Assembly: GCF_026151205.1 (NCBI RefSeq)
Contig: NC_087074.1
Coordinates: forward strand, 6,696,001 to 6,760,000
Source: Bolinopsis microptera
Taxonomy: Eukaryota; Ctenophora; Tentaculata; Lobata; Bolinopsidae
Length of the DNA: 64,000 nucleotides
Direction: 5' to 3'
Shown here: positions 32,148-34,804 of the stretch, in pieces
Layout: every line of letters starts with the position of its first letter
Position numbering within the stretch: position 1 is the stretch's first letter
Made by a program: the position numbers and the translations under genes
The notes under the pieces: model-generated
Seen by the model: the letters and a program-made list of their open reading frames with translations, nothing else
Database searches by the model: none
What the model was told of the DNA's origin: nothing

Positions 32148-34439
32148 TGTATCGTCTCGCTTTATAAATAGTGAGATAATTGACTTCGCTGCCTCGACCA
32201 ATATTGGTCTGTAATCCCTGGATTGAGATCTGTTGACCGCAGTTTAATCTAACTCATTTACAATAATAGTAATACCGCAAAAAGAATATGGGGTCATTCT
32301 GAAGTGGGAACCAAACCACTGCGGTATTATAGGAAATTAGCTAAATTTAAATACTGGATCCGGGCCAGATTGTTACTTGACCGCTGACCGGTACCCCACT
32401 TTATAATTATGATTGACTTCGCTGCCTCGACCAATATTGGTCTGTAATCCCTGGATTGAGATCTGTTGGCCGCAGTTAAATTGAGCAAATTACCTATAAT
32501 ACCGCAGTGGTTTGGTAATTGGTTCCCACTTCAGAATGACCCTATACTCTTTTTGCGGTATTACTATTATGGTAAATCATTAATGTAAATGAGCGAAGTC
32601 AATTATAATTATAAAGACAACATAACGCAGTGTAAAGCGTCCAGCATTTTTTCTGAGCGGAACAATTGTCTGCCCACAGAATAATTTCGCGGCTTTCACC
32701 AATTCTCCCTTCAGCAAAATACCTTATAGCTTTGACCCATGTTGAAGATACGTTCTCATCTTTCCTCCCAGCAATAGCAATTTGCTTCATTTTAGGTCAG
32801 GCAAGCTAAAAGTCTGCAGTCTCAACTGATTAGAGAATATATTTTGAAAGGTTCTGCATTGACAAATTTTGACGGCAATTTTGACGGCGAAGCTAGCGTT
32901 TCTGAAGTTTATGACCATCACCAATCGATCCGTCGTGAAAATGTAGATTTTTAAGTACCGATTATATAGCTTCAGTTTACAGAATCAACATTTACTTAAA
33001 AGTATAATGGCATTTAAGCACTTTTGTGAGAAAACGAGCACTTTTGTCAGAAAACGGCAGGATAGTGGCATTGAAACTCAAAATTGTACAGCCAACACTC
33101 TCCAATTACAAAACAGTTACAATTACAAAACAGAGCTGTCACGTGGGGGTCTTTCCCGAAATGTTACTGGTCGACAAACGTATTCAAGCAATAGCTTATC
33201 ACAACTACGGCGACAGATAAATATAAGATAAAGCAAGATATCGAGCTTACGTATCAGGTGTATCAGGTGTCTATTTTTGGAACTACAATATATTACACGA
33301 AACGCAAAACGGACCCCTCAGGGTGTCAACGTTGCATTAGCAACAATGTCCATGAATTACGTCATCATCATATGTTTACTAAGGGAGGCCGGAAATGTAG
33401 CCCTATTCTATAAATTCGGATCCTATACACTTATACAGCTATCTGTGTGTAATTTAAGAAGCATCACGTATTTTGGAAATTGTAGATTTAAGATTACCGA
33501 AGAAAGCTTTGATAAACGAAAAATCATGAAAATGTCATTTTGAAAATGCATTATGTAAACAAACAAAATCCCGATTTACCGCGGACCCTGATTTACTGCA
33601 GATGTTTCCTTTCCCCAAACTCCACGGTAAATCGGGGTTTCACTGTATCAGCTTTTCTCGGCCCAAATTTCACTTTTTCGAATTTTTCATCAATGACCAA
33701 TTAGCTGAATAGGAGACATTTTGGAACAGTTTATCCAAAGTTATAAACAACCTTATTCAGATCTTCGTACAAGTATATTATATATATATGGTAAAGTACA
33801 AATAAAGGGTTAAATCGAGACAGTTTAATTATGAAATAAAACGTGAAAAATAGGTATAACAAATCGCTATACTCACGTGACATTTTATGTACTCACGTAA
33901 CATTGGGATCGGGAGGAGTCATATAAAACGCTTCCTCCGCCTTCTTAGCAGTGAGGGAGACTAGTTTGGAGAGTTGCTGAAGGAGGAGCCCTGTCTTATT
34001 GGTTATAGCTACAAGCCTCCCTTCTTGCTTGTAATCTTCGTACTGTTGTAAAGGCATTATAATATTGAGAAATGATATCAGTGCTTCAAATAGCGTTCTA
34101 AAGCTAAAATTTTCAGAATTTCGTCAAGGCAGTAGTCAAGTTTATCTGACACTAATAAGTACAACAAATTTATCCAATAGTGCTATAGTGGAATGACAAG
34201 AGCCAGAAGTACAGTACAGTTTTATTCTGCGGCATTAATTTTATAGCTATTATTAAAATTATAACCTGAATGTTTCGAAAAGCATCTTTGAAGTCACTGA
34301 ACTGGCCCTCGTTGTCCATCTTCTTCTGAAGGTTAGTGTAAGCGTCGATAGAGAACTGCAGGAGGTCACTAGCTCCCTTTGAGGGGGCAGCAGGTGCCAG
34401 ATATGACATCAGAACTAGTACTGCAAAGTCGACCAGCAT
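314..34439 (-). CDS. CACNA2D-like: alpha2-delta-like calcium-channel subunit, exons 1-15 (3' end outside window)
   Basis: Auxiliary subunit of voltage-gated calcium channels in known members: an extracellular protein that aids channel trafficking. Exons: 34266-34439, 33897-34042, 30165-30281, 29310-29473, 29053-29158, 19464-19554, 18645-18759, 18398-18495, 6250-6436, 5797-5997, 1588-1647, 1188-1313, 974-1083, 664-810, 314-499. Each has AG/GT borders, every phase matches the next, and the total is 2028 nt (676 codons). In order: signal peptide, VWA_N region (VDVYKGDSS, YDPRERHW), VWA domain with MIDAS DFSGSM and a later IGDGD, then Cache-like parts (LLGVVGVDFP, HVITHPDITG, GSPFTVGLSLP). Known members are about 1000-1150 residues, so roughly the last third lies outside. 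An acceptor one base before the ATG implies an upstream 5'UTR exon. Family assignment rests on remembered motif order, not a search. Introns host four other genes. Confidence 0.88.
553..673. repeat. 13-bp tandem repeat overlapping the exon 14 donor
   Basis: About nine copies of AACCTTATAAACA on the plus strand. Read on the minus strand, each unit repeats the exon 14 splice donor TTTATAAG|GTTTG. Confidence 0.9.
664..810 (-). CDS. CACNA2D-like: alpha2-delta exon 14
   Basis: 49 codons: DKEKIRDMQESHGAGTVKYT and the C-terminal ILVDTVYK. It joins exon 15 in phase 0. The donor AAG|GTTTGT is the first unit of a 13-bp tandem repeat. Confidence 0.8.
897..930. repeat. 11-bp tandem repeat
   Basis: Three copies of AACCGGCTATC in the intron between alpha2-delta exons 13 and 14. 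Confidence 0.8.
974..1083 (-). CDS. CACNA2D-like: alpha2-delta exon 13 (Cache-like)
   Basis: 36 codons: YVRVITSRGEHVITHPDITG, the 'Gly-Tyr-Val-x-x-His-Pro' strand pair of Cache domains in a variant form. Acceptor ATTTCAG, donor CAG|GTAATA. Confidence 0.88.
1188..1313 (-). CDS. CACNA2D-like: alpha2-delta exon 12 (Cache-like)
   Basis: 41 codons between split codons: GEEYTGKIITRLERER and LLGVVGVDFPIFEDF, the Leu-Gly-Val-x-Gly-x-Asp motif of the alpha2-delta Cache region. Acceptor TTGGCAG, donor TTTG|GTAAGA. Confidence 0.88.
1450..1530. repeat. Two-copy tandem repeat
   Basis: A 41-bp stretch beginning ATATATCATGTACGCACTAT occurs twice in tandem, with one mismatch (GACC/GAAC), in the intron between exons 11 and 12. 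Confidence 0.8.
1588..1647 (-). CDS. CACNA2D-like: alpha2-delta exon 11
   Basis: A 60-bp exon encoding SLVQPVLVSNDYNFYSYHN. It was chosen because it alone links the phase of exon 10 to that of exon 12, and both borders are good (CCTGCAG, AATA|GTAAGT). The 4.1 kb intron before it contains the GPCR gene. Confidence 0.75.
1900..1924 (+). repeat. G25 homopolymer in a short duplication
   Basis: An uninterrupted G run of about 25, flanked on both sides by GGATCAGCCCTCTC. The length may be unreliable in assembly. Confidence 0.85.
2256..5521 (+). CDS. Adhesion-type GPCR (sushi, hormone-receptor motif, GAIN-like, 7TM)
   Basis: Cell-surface seven-transmembrane receptor; ligand unknown. Exons 2256-2595, 3019-3545, 3665-5521 join in frame to 907 residues. 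In order: signal peptide (MKGYLLWWLTLSTALSLTSS), an unassigned N-terminal region, a sushi/CCP-like module at about 234-283, a hormone-receptor-motif-like Cys/Trp module at about 290-343, a helical GAIN-like region, a degenerate GPS (CSRTGPSSCECFY, about 540-553), seven hydrophobic segments from about 578, and a short tail. The GPS lacks the usual His-Leu-Thr/Ser tripeptide, so autocleavage is unlikely. A 9-residue unit occurs three times in the first extracellular loop. I chose ATG 2256 because it opens the signal peptide. It lies antisense inside an alpha2-delta intron. The exon 2 donor GAG|GTCAGA is weak. Confidence 0.85.
2630..2786 (+). repeat. (TTTCTG)n hexamer repeat in GPCR intron 1
   Basis: About 26 copies of TTTCTG within the intron between GPCR exons 1 and 2. 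They create a long Phe-Leu reading frame that is not coding. Confidence 0.95.
4691..4771 (+). repeat. 27-bp coding minisatellite in the GPCR
   Basis: Three in-frame copies of a 27-bp unit encoding EGSTVPVDP, between transmembrane segments 2 and 3, so in extracellular loop 1. The copies are almost identical, which suggests recent expansion. Confidence 0.95.
5797..5997 (-). CDS. CACNA2D-like: alpha2-delta exon 10 (end of VWA)
   Basis: 66 codons between split codons: IIEFACGNGGEYVKLSDNTD and a C-terminal WTHVYKSY. Family members have a Cys-x-Asn-x-Gly stretch followed by Trp-Thr-x-Val-Tyr here. Acceptor CTACAG, donor ACA|GTGAGT. Confidence 0.88.
6157..6210. repeat. 26-bp inverted repeat (hairpin)
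   Basis: CACTCCCTCTTGGGG and onward pairs with CCCCCAAGAGGGAGTG across a 2-3 nt loop, with one unpaired G. It starts 40 nt after the exon 9 donor of the alpha2-delta gene on the minus strand. Confidence 0.9.
6250..6436 (-). CDS. CACNA2D-like: alpha2-delta exon 9 (VWA)
   Basis: 62 codons plus one base: VLKRSEKAGKTNGCSRTLVV then IGDGDVGSQIREVF. The IGDGD segment fits the third MIDAS loop. Acceptor AACCACAG; the donor ACG|GTTTGT is weak. Confidence 0.85.
6437..7055. other. Intronic stretch, nothing recognised
   Basis: AT-rich sequence between alpha2-delta exon 9 and the 3' end of sulfotransferase 1. I see no exon, RNA gene or clear repeat. Confidence 0.6.
7056..9129 (-). CDS. CHST15-like: CHST15-like sulfotransferase 1 (apparent frameshift in stem)
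   Basis: Golgi-type type II membrane enzyme, expected to transfer sulfate from PAPS to a glycan. Exon 1 is 9106-9129 (MRRHSRRT, donor ACT|GTAAGT). Exon 2 starts at 8692 (acceptor TTTTCAG) with IKLVVLVAVVIVIV, a signal anchor. The frame stops at 8429-8431, and a +1-shifted frame covering the remaining 458 codons begins just before it (ATG at 8432). The catalytic half is intact: 5'-phosphosulfate loop GMPKCGTTDLF and 3'-phosphate motif ILRNPTDRLYSEY. One missing base in the AAAA run near 8450 would explain the break. It may be a recent pseudogene, an assembly error, or use of an unseen intron; I see no good donor. It lies in the alpha2-delta intron between exons 8 and 9. Confidence 0.75.
9130..9240. 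repeat. Short repeats upstream of sulfotransferase 1
   Basis: Three copies of CAGGTCACACCAAACTGTACG (one variant) within about 90 bp, immediately 5' of the first exon. They could be regulatory or a simple minisatellite. Confidence 0.75.
9241..11130. other. Intronic/intergenic stretch with one dispersed-repeat copy
   Basis: No exon seen. Around 9932-9975 lies a copy of a dispersed repeat (ACAAATGAAACACAGTTTTG, then GCAGGGGGACTACGAA) that also occurs at 2833-2875 in the GPCR intron. A purine-rich GGGACGGA stretch sits at 10430-10520. Confidence 0.55.
11131..12964 (-). CDS. CHST15-like: CHST15-like sulfotransferase 2
   Basis: Predicted Golgi type II sulfotransferase of 534 residues that would use PAPS. 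Exon 1 is 12938-12964 (MMRRKLQSI, donor ATT|GTAAGT); exon 2 is 11131-12708 (acceptor CTTTCAG), starting IKMLLLVAATLGVCYY, the signal anchor. A low-complexity stem includes KETETETEL, made by a GTTTCT-type hexamer. The catalytic domain has GMPKCGTTDLFQKL and ILRNPTERLYSEYLYFW. The closest relatives I recognise are GalNAc4S-6ST/CHST15-like proteins; the glycan substrate here is unknown. It is divergent from sulfotransferase 3, and its stem is a mosaic of stretches shared with paralogues 1 and 3. No frame break seen. Confidence 0.85.
12965..15355. other. Region between divergent sulfotransferases 2 and 3
   Basis: 2.4 kb with no supported exon. It should contain the two promoters, but I recognise no core elements. 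It holds a 23-bp inverted repeat (13075-13248), a CTTCACCCACA minisatellite near 14288-14322, and TGTACACTG repeats near 15004-15060. Confidence 0.55.
13075..13248. repeat. Inverted repeat with perfect 23-bp arms
   Basis: GCAAATAATGAAAATAAGGC and onward at 13075-13097 is matched in inverse at 13226-13248. A nested shorter pair, GGTGATGACTG/CAGTCATCACC, sits at 13159 and 13216. Possibly a small MITE; no target duplication found. Confidence 0.8.
15356..17035 (+). CDS. CHST15-like: CHST15-like sulfotransferase 3
   Basis: Predicted Golgi type II sulfotransferase of 509 residues using PAPS. Exon 1 is 15356-15379 (MKRKVKSI, donor ATT|GTGAGT); exon 2 is 15530-17035 (acceptor TTTTTTTCAG), starting VKILVLVAATFAVV, the signal anchor. 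The stem is Lys/Gln/Thr-rich. The catalytic domain has GMPKCGTTDLFQKL at about residue 210 and ILRNPTDRLYSEY at about 336. ATG 15356 was chosen because it puts a basic cytoplasmic tail before the anchor and matches the exon structure of both paralogues. It is the only one of the three on the plus strand, so it is antisense to the host alpha2-delta gene. No frame break seen. Confidence 0.87.
17036..18397. other. Intronic stretch 3' of sulfotransferase 3
   Basis: AT-rich, no exon seen. A stretch at about 17165-17260 (AACTTTTAGGGAAA, TTTTTTAGAACTTTTATTTG) resembles 30395-30465, so it is a dispersed repeat. Near 18270-18370 the motif TAATTGGTCAC recurs. Confidence 0.5.
18398..18495 (-). CDS. CACNA2D-like: alpha2-delta exon 8 (VWA)
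   Basis: 32 codons: TKEIKDNLKQSLDKVQIYG then RANFTAAIDLAFK. The Thr is a candidate for the second MIDAS ligand. Donor AAG|GTATGA, phase 0. It is followed by a 12 kb intron. Confidence 0.88.
18645..18759 (-). CDS. CACNA2D-like: alpha2-delta exon 7 (VWA)
   Basis: 38 codons plus one base: NLVKVLFNHLPSYDFLNIIA and a segment with one Cys. This corresponds to the VWA helix and strand after MIDAS. Acceptor TTTCAG, donor AAG|GTACGT. Confidence 0.88.
19380..19460. repeat. 9-bp GGTAACGAT tandem repeat
   Basis: About seven copies, starting directly after the donor of alpha2-delta exon 6 on the minus strand. Confidence 0.9.
19464..19554 (-). CDS. CACNA2D-like: alpha2-delta exon 6 (MIDAS)
   Basis: 30 codons, YIEAISPPKD then VLFLVDFSGSM, the Asp-x-Ser-x-Ser metal-ion-dependent adhesion site that opens the VWA domain. 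Acceptor CCCAACAG, donor AAAA|GTAAGG. A 9-bp GGTAACGAT repeat starts just after the donor. Confidence 0.92.
19590..21824. repeat. 366-bp dimeric satellite, left block
   Basis: Tandem units with an exact 366-bp spacing: the marker GATATTTTTGCCCAGGAACC starts at 20371, 20737, 21103 and 21469, with divergent or rearranged units from 19590 to 20010. Each unit consists of two related halves of about 174 and 192 bp. The block stops abruptly at 21824, where the LINE begins. It lies in the alpha2-delta intron between exons 5 and 6. Confidence 0.95.
19942..20002. repeat. Perfect 30-bp palindrome in the satellite
   Basis: GAATAAAATTGTAAAATCAT and onward is followed, after one T, by its exact reverse complement (30+1+30). 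It marks an inversion junction that also shortens the unit. Confidence 0.95.
22208..25177 (-). CDS. LINE ORF2 protein (endonuclease and reverse transcriptase)
   Basis: 989 residues. The N-terminal APE-type endonuclease has GTFNVRSL at about 27, QETFL, TGDFNFHV at about 168 and SDHFLVLFD at about 235. Reverse transcriptase has LLDLSAAFDTIDH at about 604-616, GVPQGSLLGP at about 662 and the catalytic YADDS at about 696. No RNase H domain seen. The protein would nick DNA and copy the element's RNA by target-primed reverse transcription. Domain order and sequence style fit the CR1/L2/Jockey group; the exact clade needs a tree. Intact catalytic residues and an open frame suggest recent activity. 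Confidence 0.95.
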   Translation of the reverse strand: MHGADKKRLSPEGQGPKDETRKKLRCGTFNVRSLLNKTVGVLEHLWETDCDICFMQETFLRDGDKAKLTEIKDSGWSILSDPRKHRSGGGIAMVYRSSIELKPNTKVTKFKSFQVMESLLSAESELLRLVNIYRPPYTKKARYTECDFLKEFEEYLKILCAKPGNPLLTGDFNFHVERPDEHYPKKFLDLLAQYNLRQHVPIVPTHNQGGTLDLVISTQSLENKISNFNIVQSRTSSDHFLVLFDVDTRLSKNDNGKFLSYRNFKSIDIEIFKDDLRNSNLSTIDPILTAEEATSLYNSVLTQLMDKHCPVIKKKFRKKPMPWLDLDLSLLRQKRRAAERAWRKGKGTRKDYIDLRDRFVSLEFVKRCSYNKESLRASAGDSKALYKKLNRLLGNETQDLPKHQDPGKLSEDFKDFFAEKVNKIRKDIELDASKNVPEETLAPSGEPDYVSTLDTFSPISAEDLRKLVKMMSNKFCCLDPIPSFLLKSCVDELTPVLLHILNTSTKTGSFPSQMKKAVIKPTLKKENADVDSLSNYRPVSNLSAISKLLERIVLNQLNDHLDTNNLHCPVQSGYRPQHSCETLLVRMTDDINKEIQAGNIVAVVLLDLSAAFDTIDHEILLEKLFKHYGVTGKALQWMRSYLESRYFCVKIGDTISSLLELLFGVPQGSLLGPILFILYIKDLQNIAAKFGLDIQLYADDSQLYISFHPSFPSELADVKDRINRCLSEIKHWMVGNFMKLNESKTELLVLGKSKVLKDCKMEVTIQFGNTTITPTECKGDSWKSLGVKFDKSLTMERQINSVKQKCSWTMMNLRTIGRYLDEGVKLMMVTQLVISKLDYCNSLYMNLPKTRLNKLRSTLNGAIRFIYNIKDRSEDLLPYYKRAHILPLDQRIFFKVCLLTYKAVHGIAPAYIQNLVVIENPLTIASTRSKVEGDCYRLKTPKTTNSKIDQRRFTNYAPTAWNSLPWEIRSLRNVDSFKGTLKHYLYDRM
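25105..26319 (-). CDS. LINE ORF1 protein (zinc-knuckle, gag-like)
   Basis: 404 residues. In related elements this protein binds the element's RNA. The N-terminal 100 residues are helical and charged. From about residue 288 there are clustered CCHC-like knuckles: CYHCQQFGHMAKSQYC, CFYCAGAHTSKDC, and a further Cys group starting KCSNC. The end is basic. It overlaps the ORF2 start by 73 nt in another frame. No stops or frameshifts seen. Confidence 0.9.
   Translation of the reverse strand: MDDLKKLEEELDLINEKSFQGKKTIHEAKILTDIPTSNNKEHIFKVCKELYIIATRAIDLAKTSLVPLPEQDSQTLENIIKRQLSEVLPNLLKEAISVAAISPAESLQANLPIEKPLPARHTITIAKSPVNEDDTETTITNHEWTEVYRKDVKNSLKGVRVKDERVSNGTTVLSFTTEEDIKEAERALTKKCKSVKVNSKSVEPKKLDPKLTISDIHLDFDSKEKILDELLEKNTGMKDANVKVVYYDIKEKFAVIQLPIEAREVIRKCGDYIYLGLQRHRVYDRLHVVQCYHCQQFGHMAKSQYCKLKDASPTCFYCAGAHTSKDCENRIKNRTDRIKCSNCFNSKSATEKNAAKTHKAADNLCPFFIREKERVMSRTAGCTEQIKNAYRQRVKDQKMRLGRS
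26514..28850. repeat. 366-bp dimeric satellite, right block
   Basis: Continues the left block in register: marker positions near 26529, 26895, 27261, 27627, 27993 and 28359, each 366 bp apart, then a degenerate unit to about 28850. With the left block there are about 12 units in all. Confidence 0.95.
28976..29060. repeat. Triplicated exon 5 donor with C/G homopolymers
   Basis: ACATACCAGTGTC occurs three times, separated by C runs (28 C at 28983-29010). On the minus strand each copy reads GACACTG|GTATGT, the exon 5 donor. Confidence 0.9.
29053..29158 (-). CDS. CACNA2D-like: alpha2-delta exon 5 (VWA_N end)
   Basis: Encodes TPNGVTRMYPAHH and YYDPRERH, matching the family pattern in which a Gly-Val-x-Arg-x-Tyr-Pro stretch and Tyr-Asp-x-Arg-x-Arg-x-Trp precede the VWA domain. 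Donor CACTG|GTATGT, present three times in tandem. Confidence 0.9.
29260..29313. repeat. 26-bp duplication of the exon 4 donor
   Basis: CTCACTCACCAAA with CTGAAAGTTT occurs twice, 26 bp apart. On the minus strand this duplicates TTTG|GTGAGTGAG. Confidence 0.9.
29310..29473 (-). CDS. CACNA2D-like: alpha2-delta exon 4 (VWA_N)
   Basis: Encodes FGVKINPSTSVVRVAVDVYK and ends in FLFQYF before a split Gly codon. This is the VWA_N signature of alpha2-delta proteins. Acceptor ATTGCAG, donor TTTG|GTGAGT. Confidence 0.9.
29916..30165. repeat. 61-bp minisatellite abutting the exon 3 donor
   Basis: Four units with a 61-bp spacing. Each contains CCATGGTAACTGTAACTATG and a donor-like CAG|GTAAGTGCG or CAG|GTCAGTGC on the minus strand. 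Confidence 0.93.
30165..30281 (-). CDS. CACNA2D-like: alpha2-delta exon 3
   Basis: One base, 38 codons and 2 nt: FYDGDLIHHVIRGNA, then a charged segment ending ERDDP. Acceptor AACCCAG, donor GAG|GTTAGT. Both splice sites have near copies in the adjoining intron. Confidence 0.85.
30277..30340. repeat. Duplicated exon 3 acceptor
   Basis: AGAACCTGGGTTAA occurs at 30277 and again about 47 bp further on. On the minus strand both read TTAACCCAG|GTTCT, so the exon 3 acceptor is present twice. Confidence 0.85.
30957..31010. repeat. Dispersed repeat fragment
   Basis: GATCCGGGCCAGATTGT and TACCCCACT recur with a few changes at 32357-32410, inside another repeat element. Confidence 0.75.
31151..31462 (+). 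pseudogene. 3' end of a truncated LINE ORF2
   Basis: An open frame encodes a C-terminal tail with CHFCC and HLLKECPVYKKIR, the Cys-x2-Cys...His-x4-Cys pattern at the end of many CR1/L2-type ORF2 proteins, then stops at 31462. No reverse transcriptase domain is present, so it is 5'-truncated. A heptamer tail follows. Confidence 0.6.
31590..31668 (+). repeat. (TTTCTAA)n heptamer tract
   Basis: About 11 copies. It lies about 130 bp after the truncated LINE frame on the same strand and is probably its 3' tail. Confidence 0.9.
31688..31716. repeat. (TA)n tract
   Basis: About 14 TA dinucleotides. Confidence 0.9.
31924..32095 (-). pseudogene. Fragment of a retroelement C-terminal domain (Penelope/GIY-YIG-like)
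   Basis: The frame encodes CHLCLTEKLYIVLN, then LLNRRRELISKCRHTNKFML before a stop. This Cys-x-Leu-Cys...Lys-Cys-Arg-His pattern is one I associate with the C-terminal part of Penelope-like retroelements in invertebrates. It is bounded upstream by a TA tract that replaces the rest of the protein. A database search would be needed to confirm it. Confidence 0.45.
32091..32141. repeat. (TA)n tract
   Basis: About 25 TA dinucleotides, joining the retroelement fragment on its 5' side. Confidence 0.9.
32178..32604. mobile_element. Foldback-like repeat element
   Basis: The ends ATTGACTTCGCT and AGCGAAGTCAAT are inverse. Inside, 32178-32250 repeats directly at 32412-32485, while about 32262-32335 is inverted at about 32491-32568 (markers AATACCGCAAAAAGA and TCTTTTTGCGGTATT). 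It contains no coding sequence. Confidence 0.7.
32606..32790 (-). pseudogene. Possible DNA-transposase fragment
   Basis: A short frame reads GRKDENVSSTWVKAIRYF and IILWADNCSAQKKCWTLY. Trp-Ala-Asp-Asn-Cys-Ser-x-Gln resembles a catalytic-Asp segment in transposase-derived proteins of invertebrates. Only about 60 residues are present, next to the foldback element. Low certainty. Confidence 0.35.
33860..33900. repeat. 20-bp duplication of the exon 2 donor
   Basis: ACTCACGTGACAT and ACTCACGTAACAT lie 20 bp apart, giving two GTGAGT donors on the minus strand (33896 and 33876). Confidence 0.9.
33897..34042 (-). CDS. CACNA2D-like: alpha2-delta exon 2
   Basis: 48 codons plus 2 nt, helical N-terminal region (YEDYKQEGRLVAITNKTG, LTAKKAEEAF). 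Acceptor ACAACAG, donor AC|GTGAGT. The donor is repeated 20 bp downstream. Confidence 0.85.
34266..34439 (-). CDS. CACNA2D-like: alpha2-delta exon 1 (start codon, signal peptide)
   Basis: 58 codons beginning MLVDFAVLVLMSYLAPAAP, a hydrophobic signal peptide, followed by an acidic/polar helix. The acceptor TTTTCCCAG lies one base upstream of the ATG. The donor is CAG|GTTATA and the exon ends in phase 0. Confidence 0.8.
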
Positions 34440-34482
34440 CCTGGGAAAAGATAGTGTTGTAGGTTCAGGGCTTTACGCCAAC

Positions 34483-34804
34483 CGTCAAACGCTACCGTGT
34501 AAAACTGTTAAAACTGATTTTTAACCCTTGAAAAACAACCCAACTGCCATTATCCACCACCACCTAGTTGTTTCAAACAACTAAATAGCTAAAAGTTCAA
34601 AGAAAACGGCAGACATCGATATTTTGCAGCTTTCATCTAGTAGCGAAATGGTTCTACTTCTAGTTCTATCAAACGATAGACTCTATGAAACGAGGACTGT
34701 ACAGGAGCCAATTACGAAATTTGTGCGGCTTCAATAGACGATATTGAATGTTGATATTGTCAGCATATTGATAATCACTGAAATTAATGGCATTGTTATA
34801 ATGA
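34483..34804. repeat. Dispersed repeat B, copy 1
   Basis: About 320 bp, nearly identical to 38091-38407, apart from a short insertion of repeated TTCTAGTTC. It ends 43 bp from the acceptor of alpha2-delta exon 1. Confidence 0.9.
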
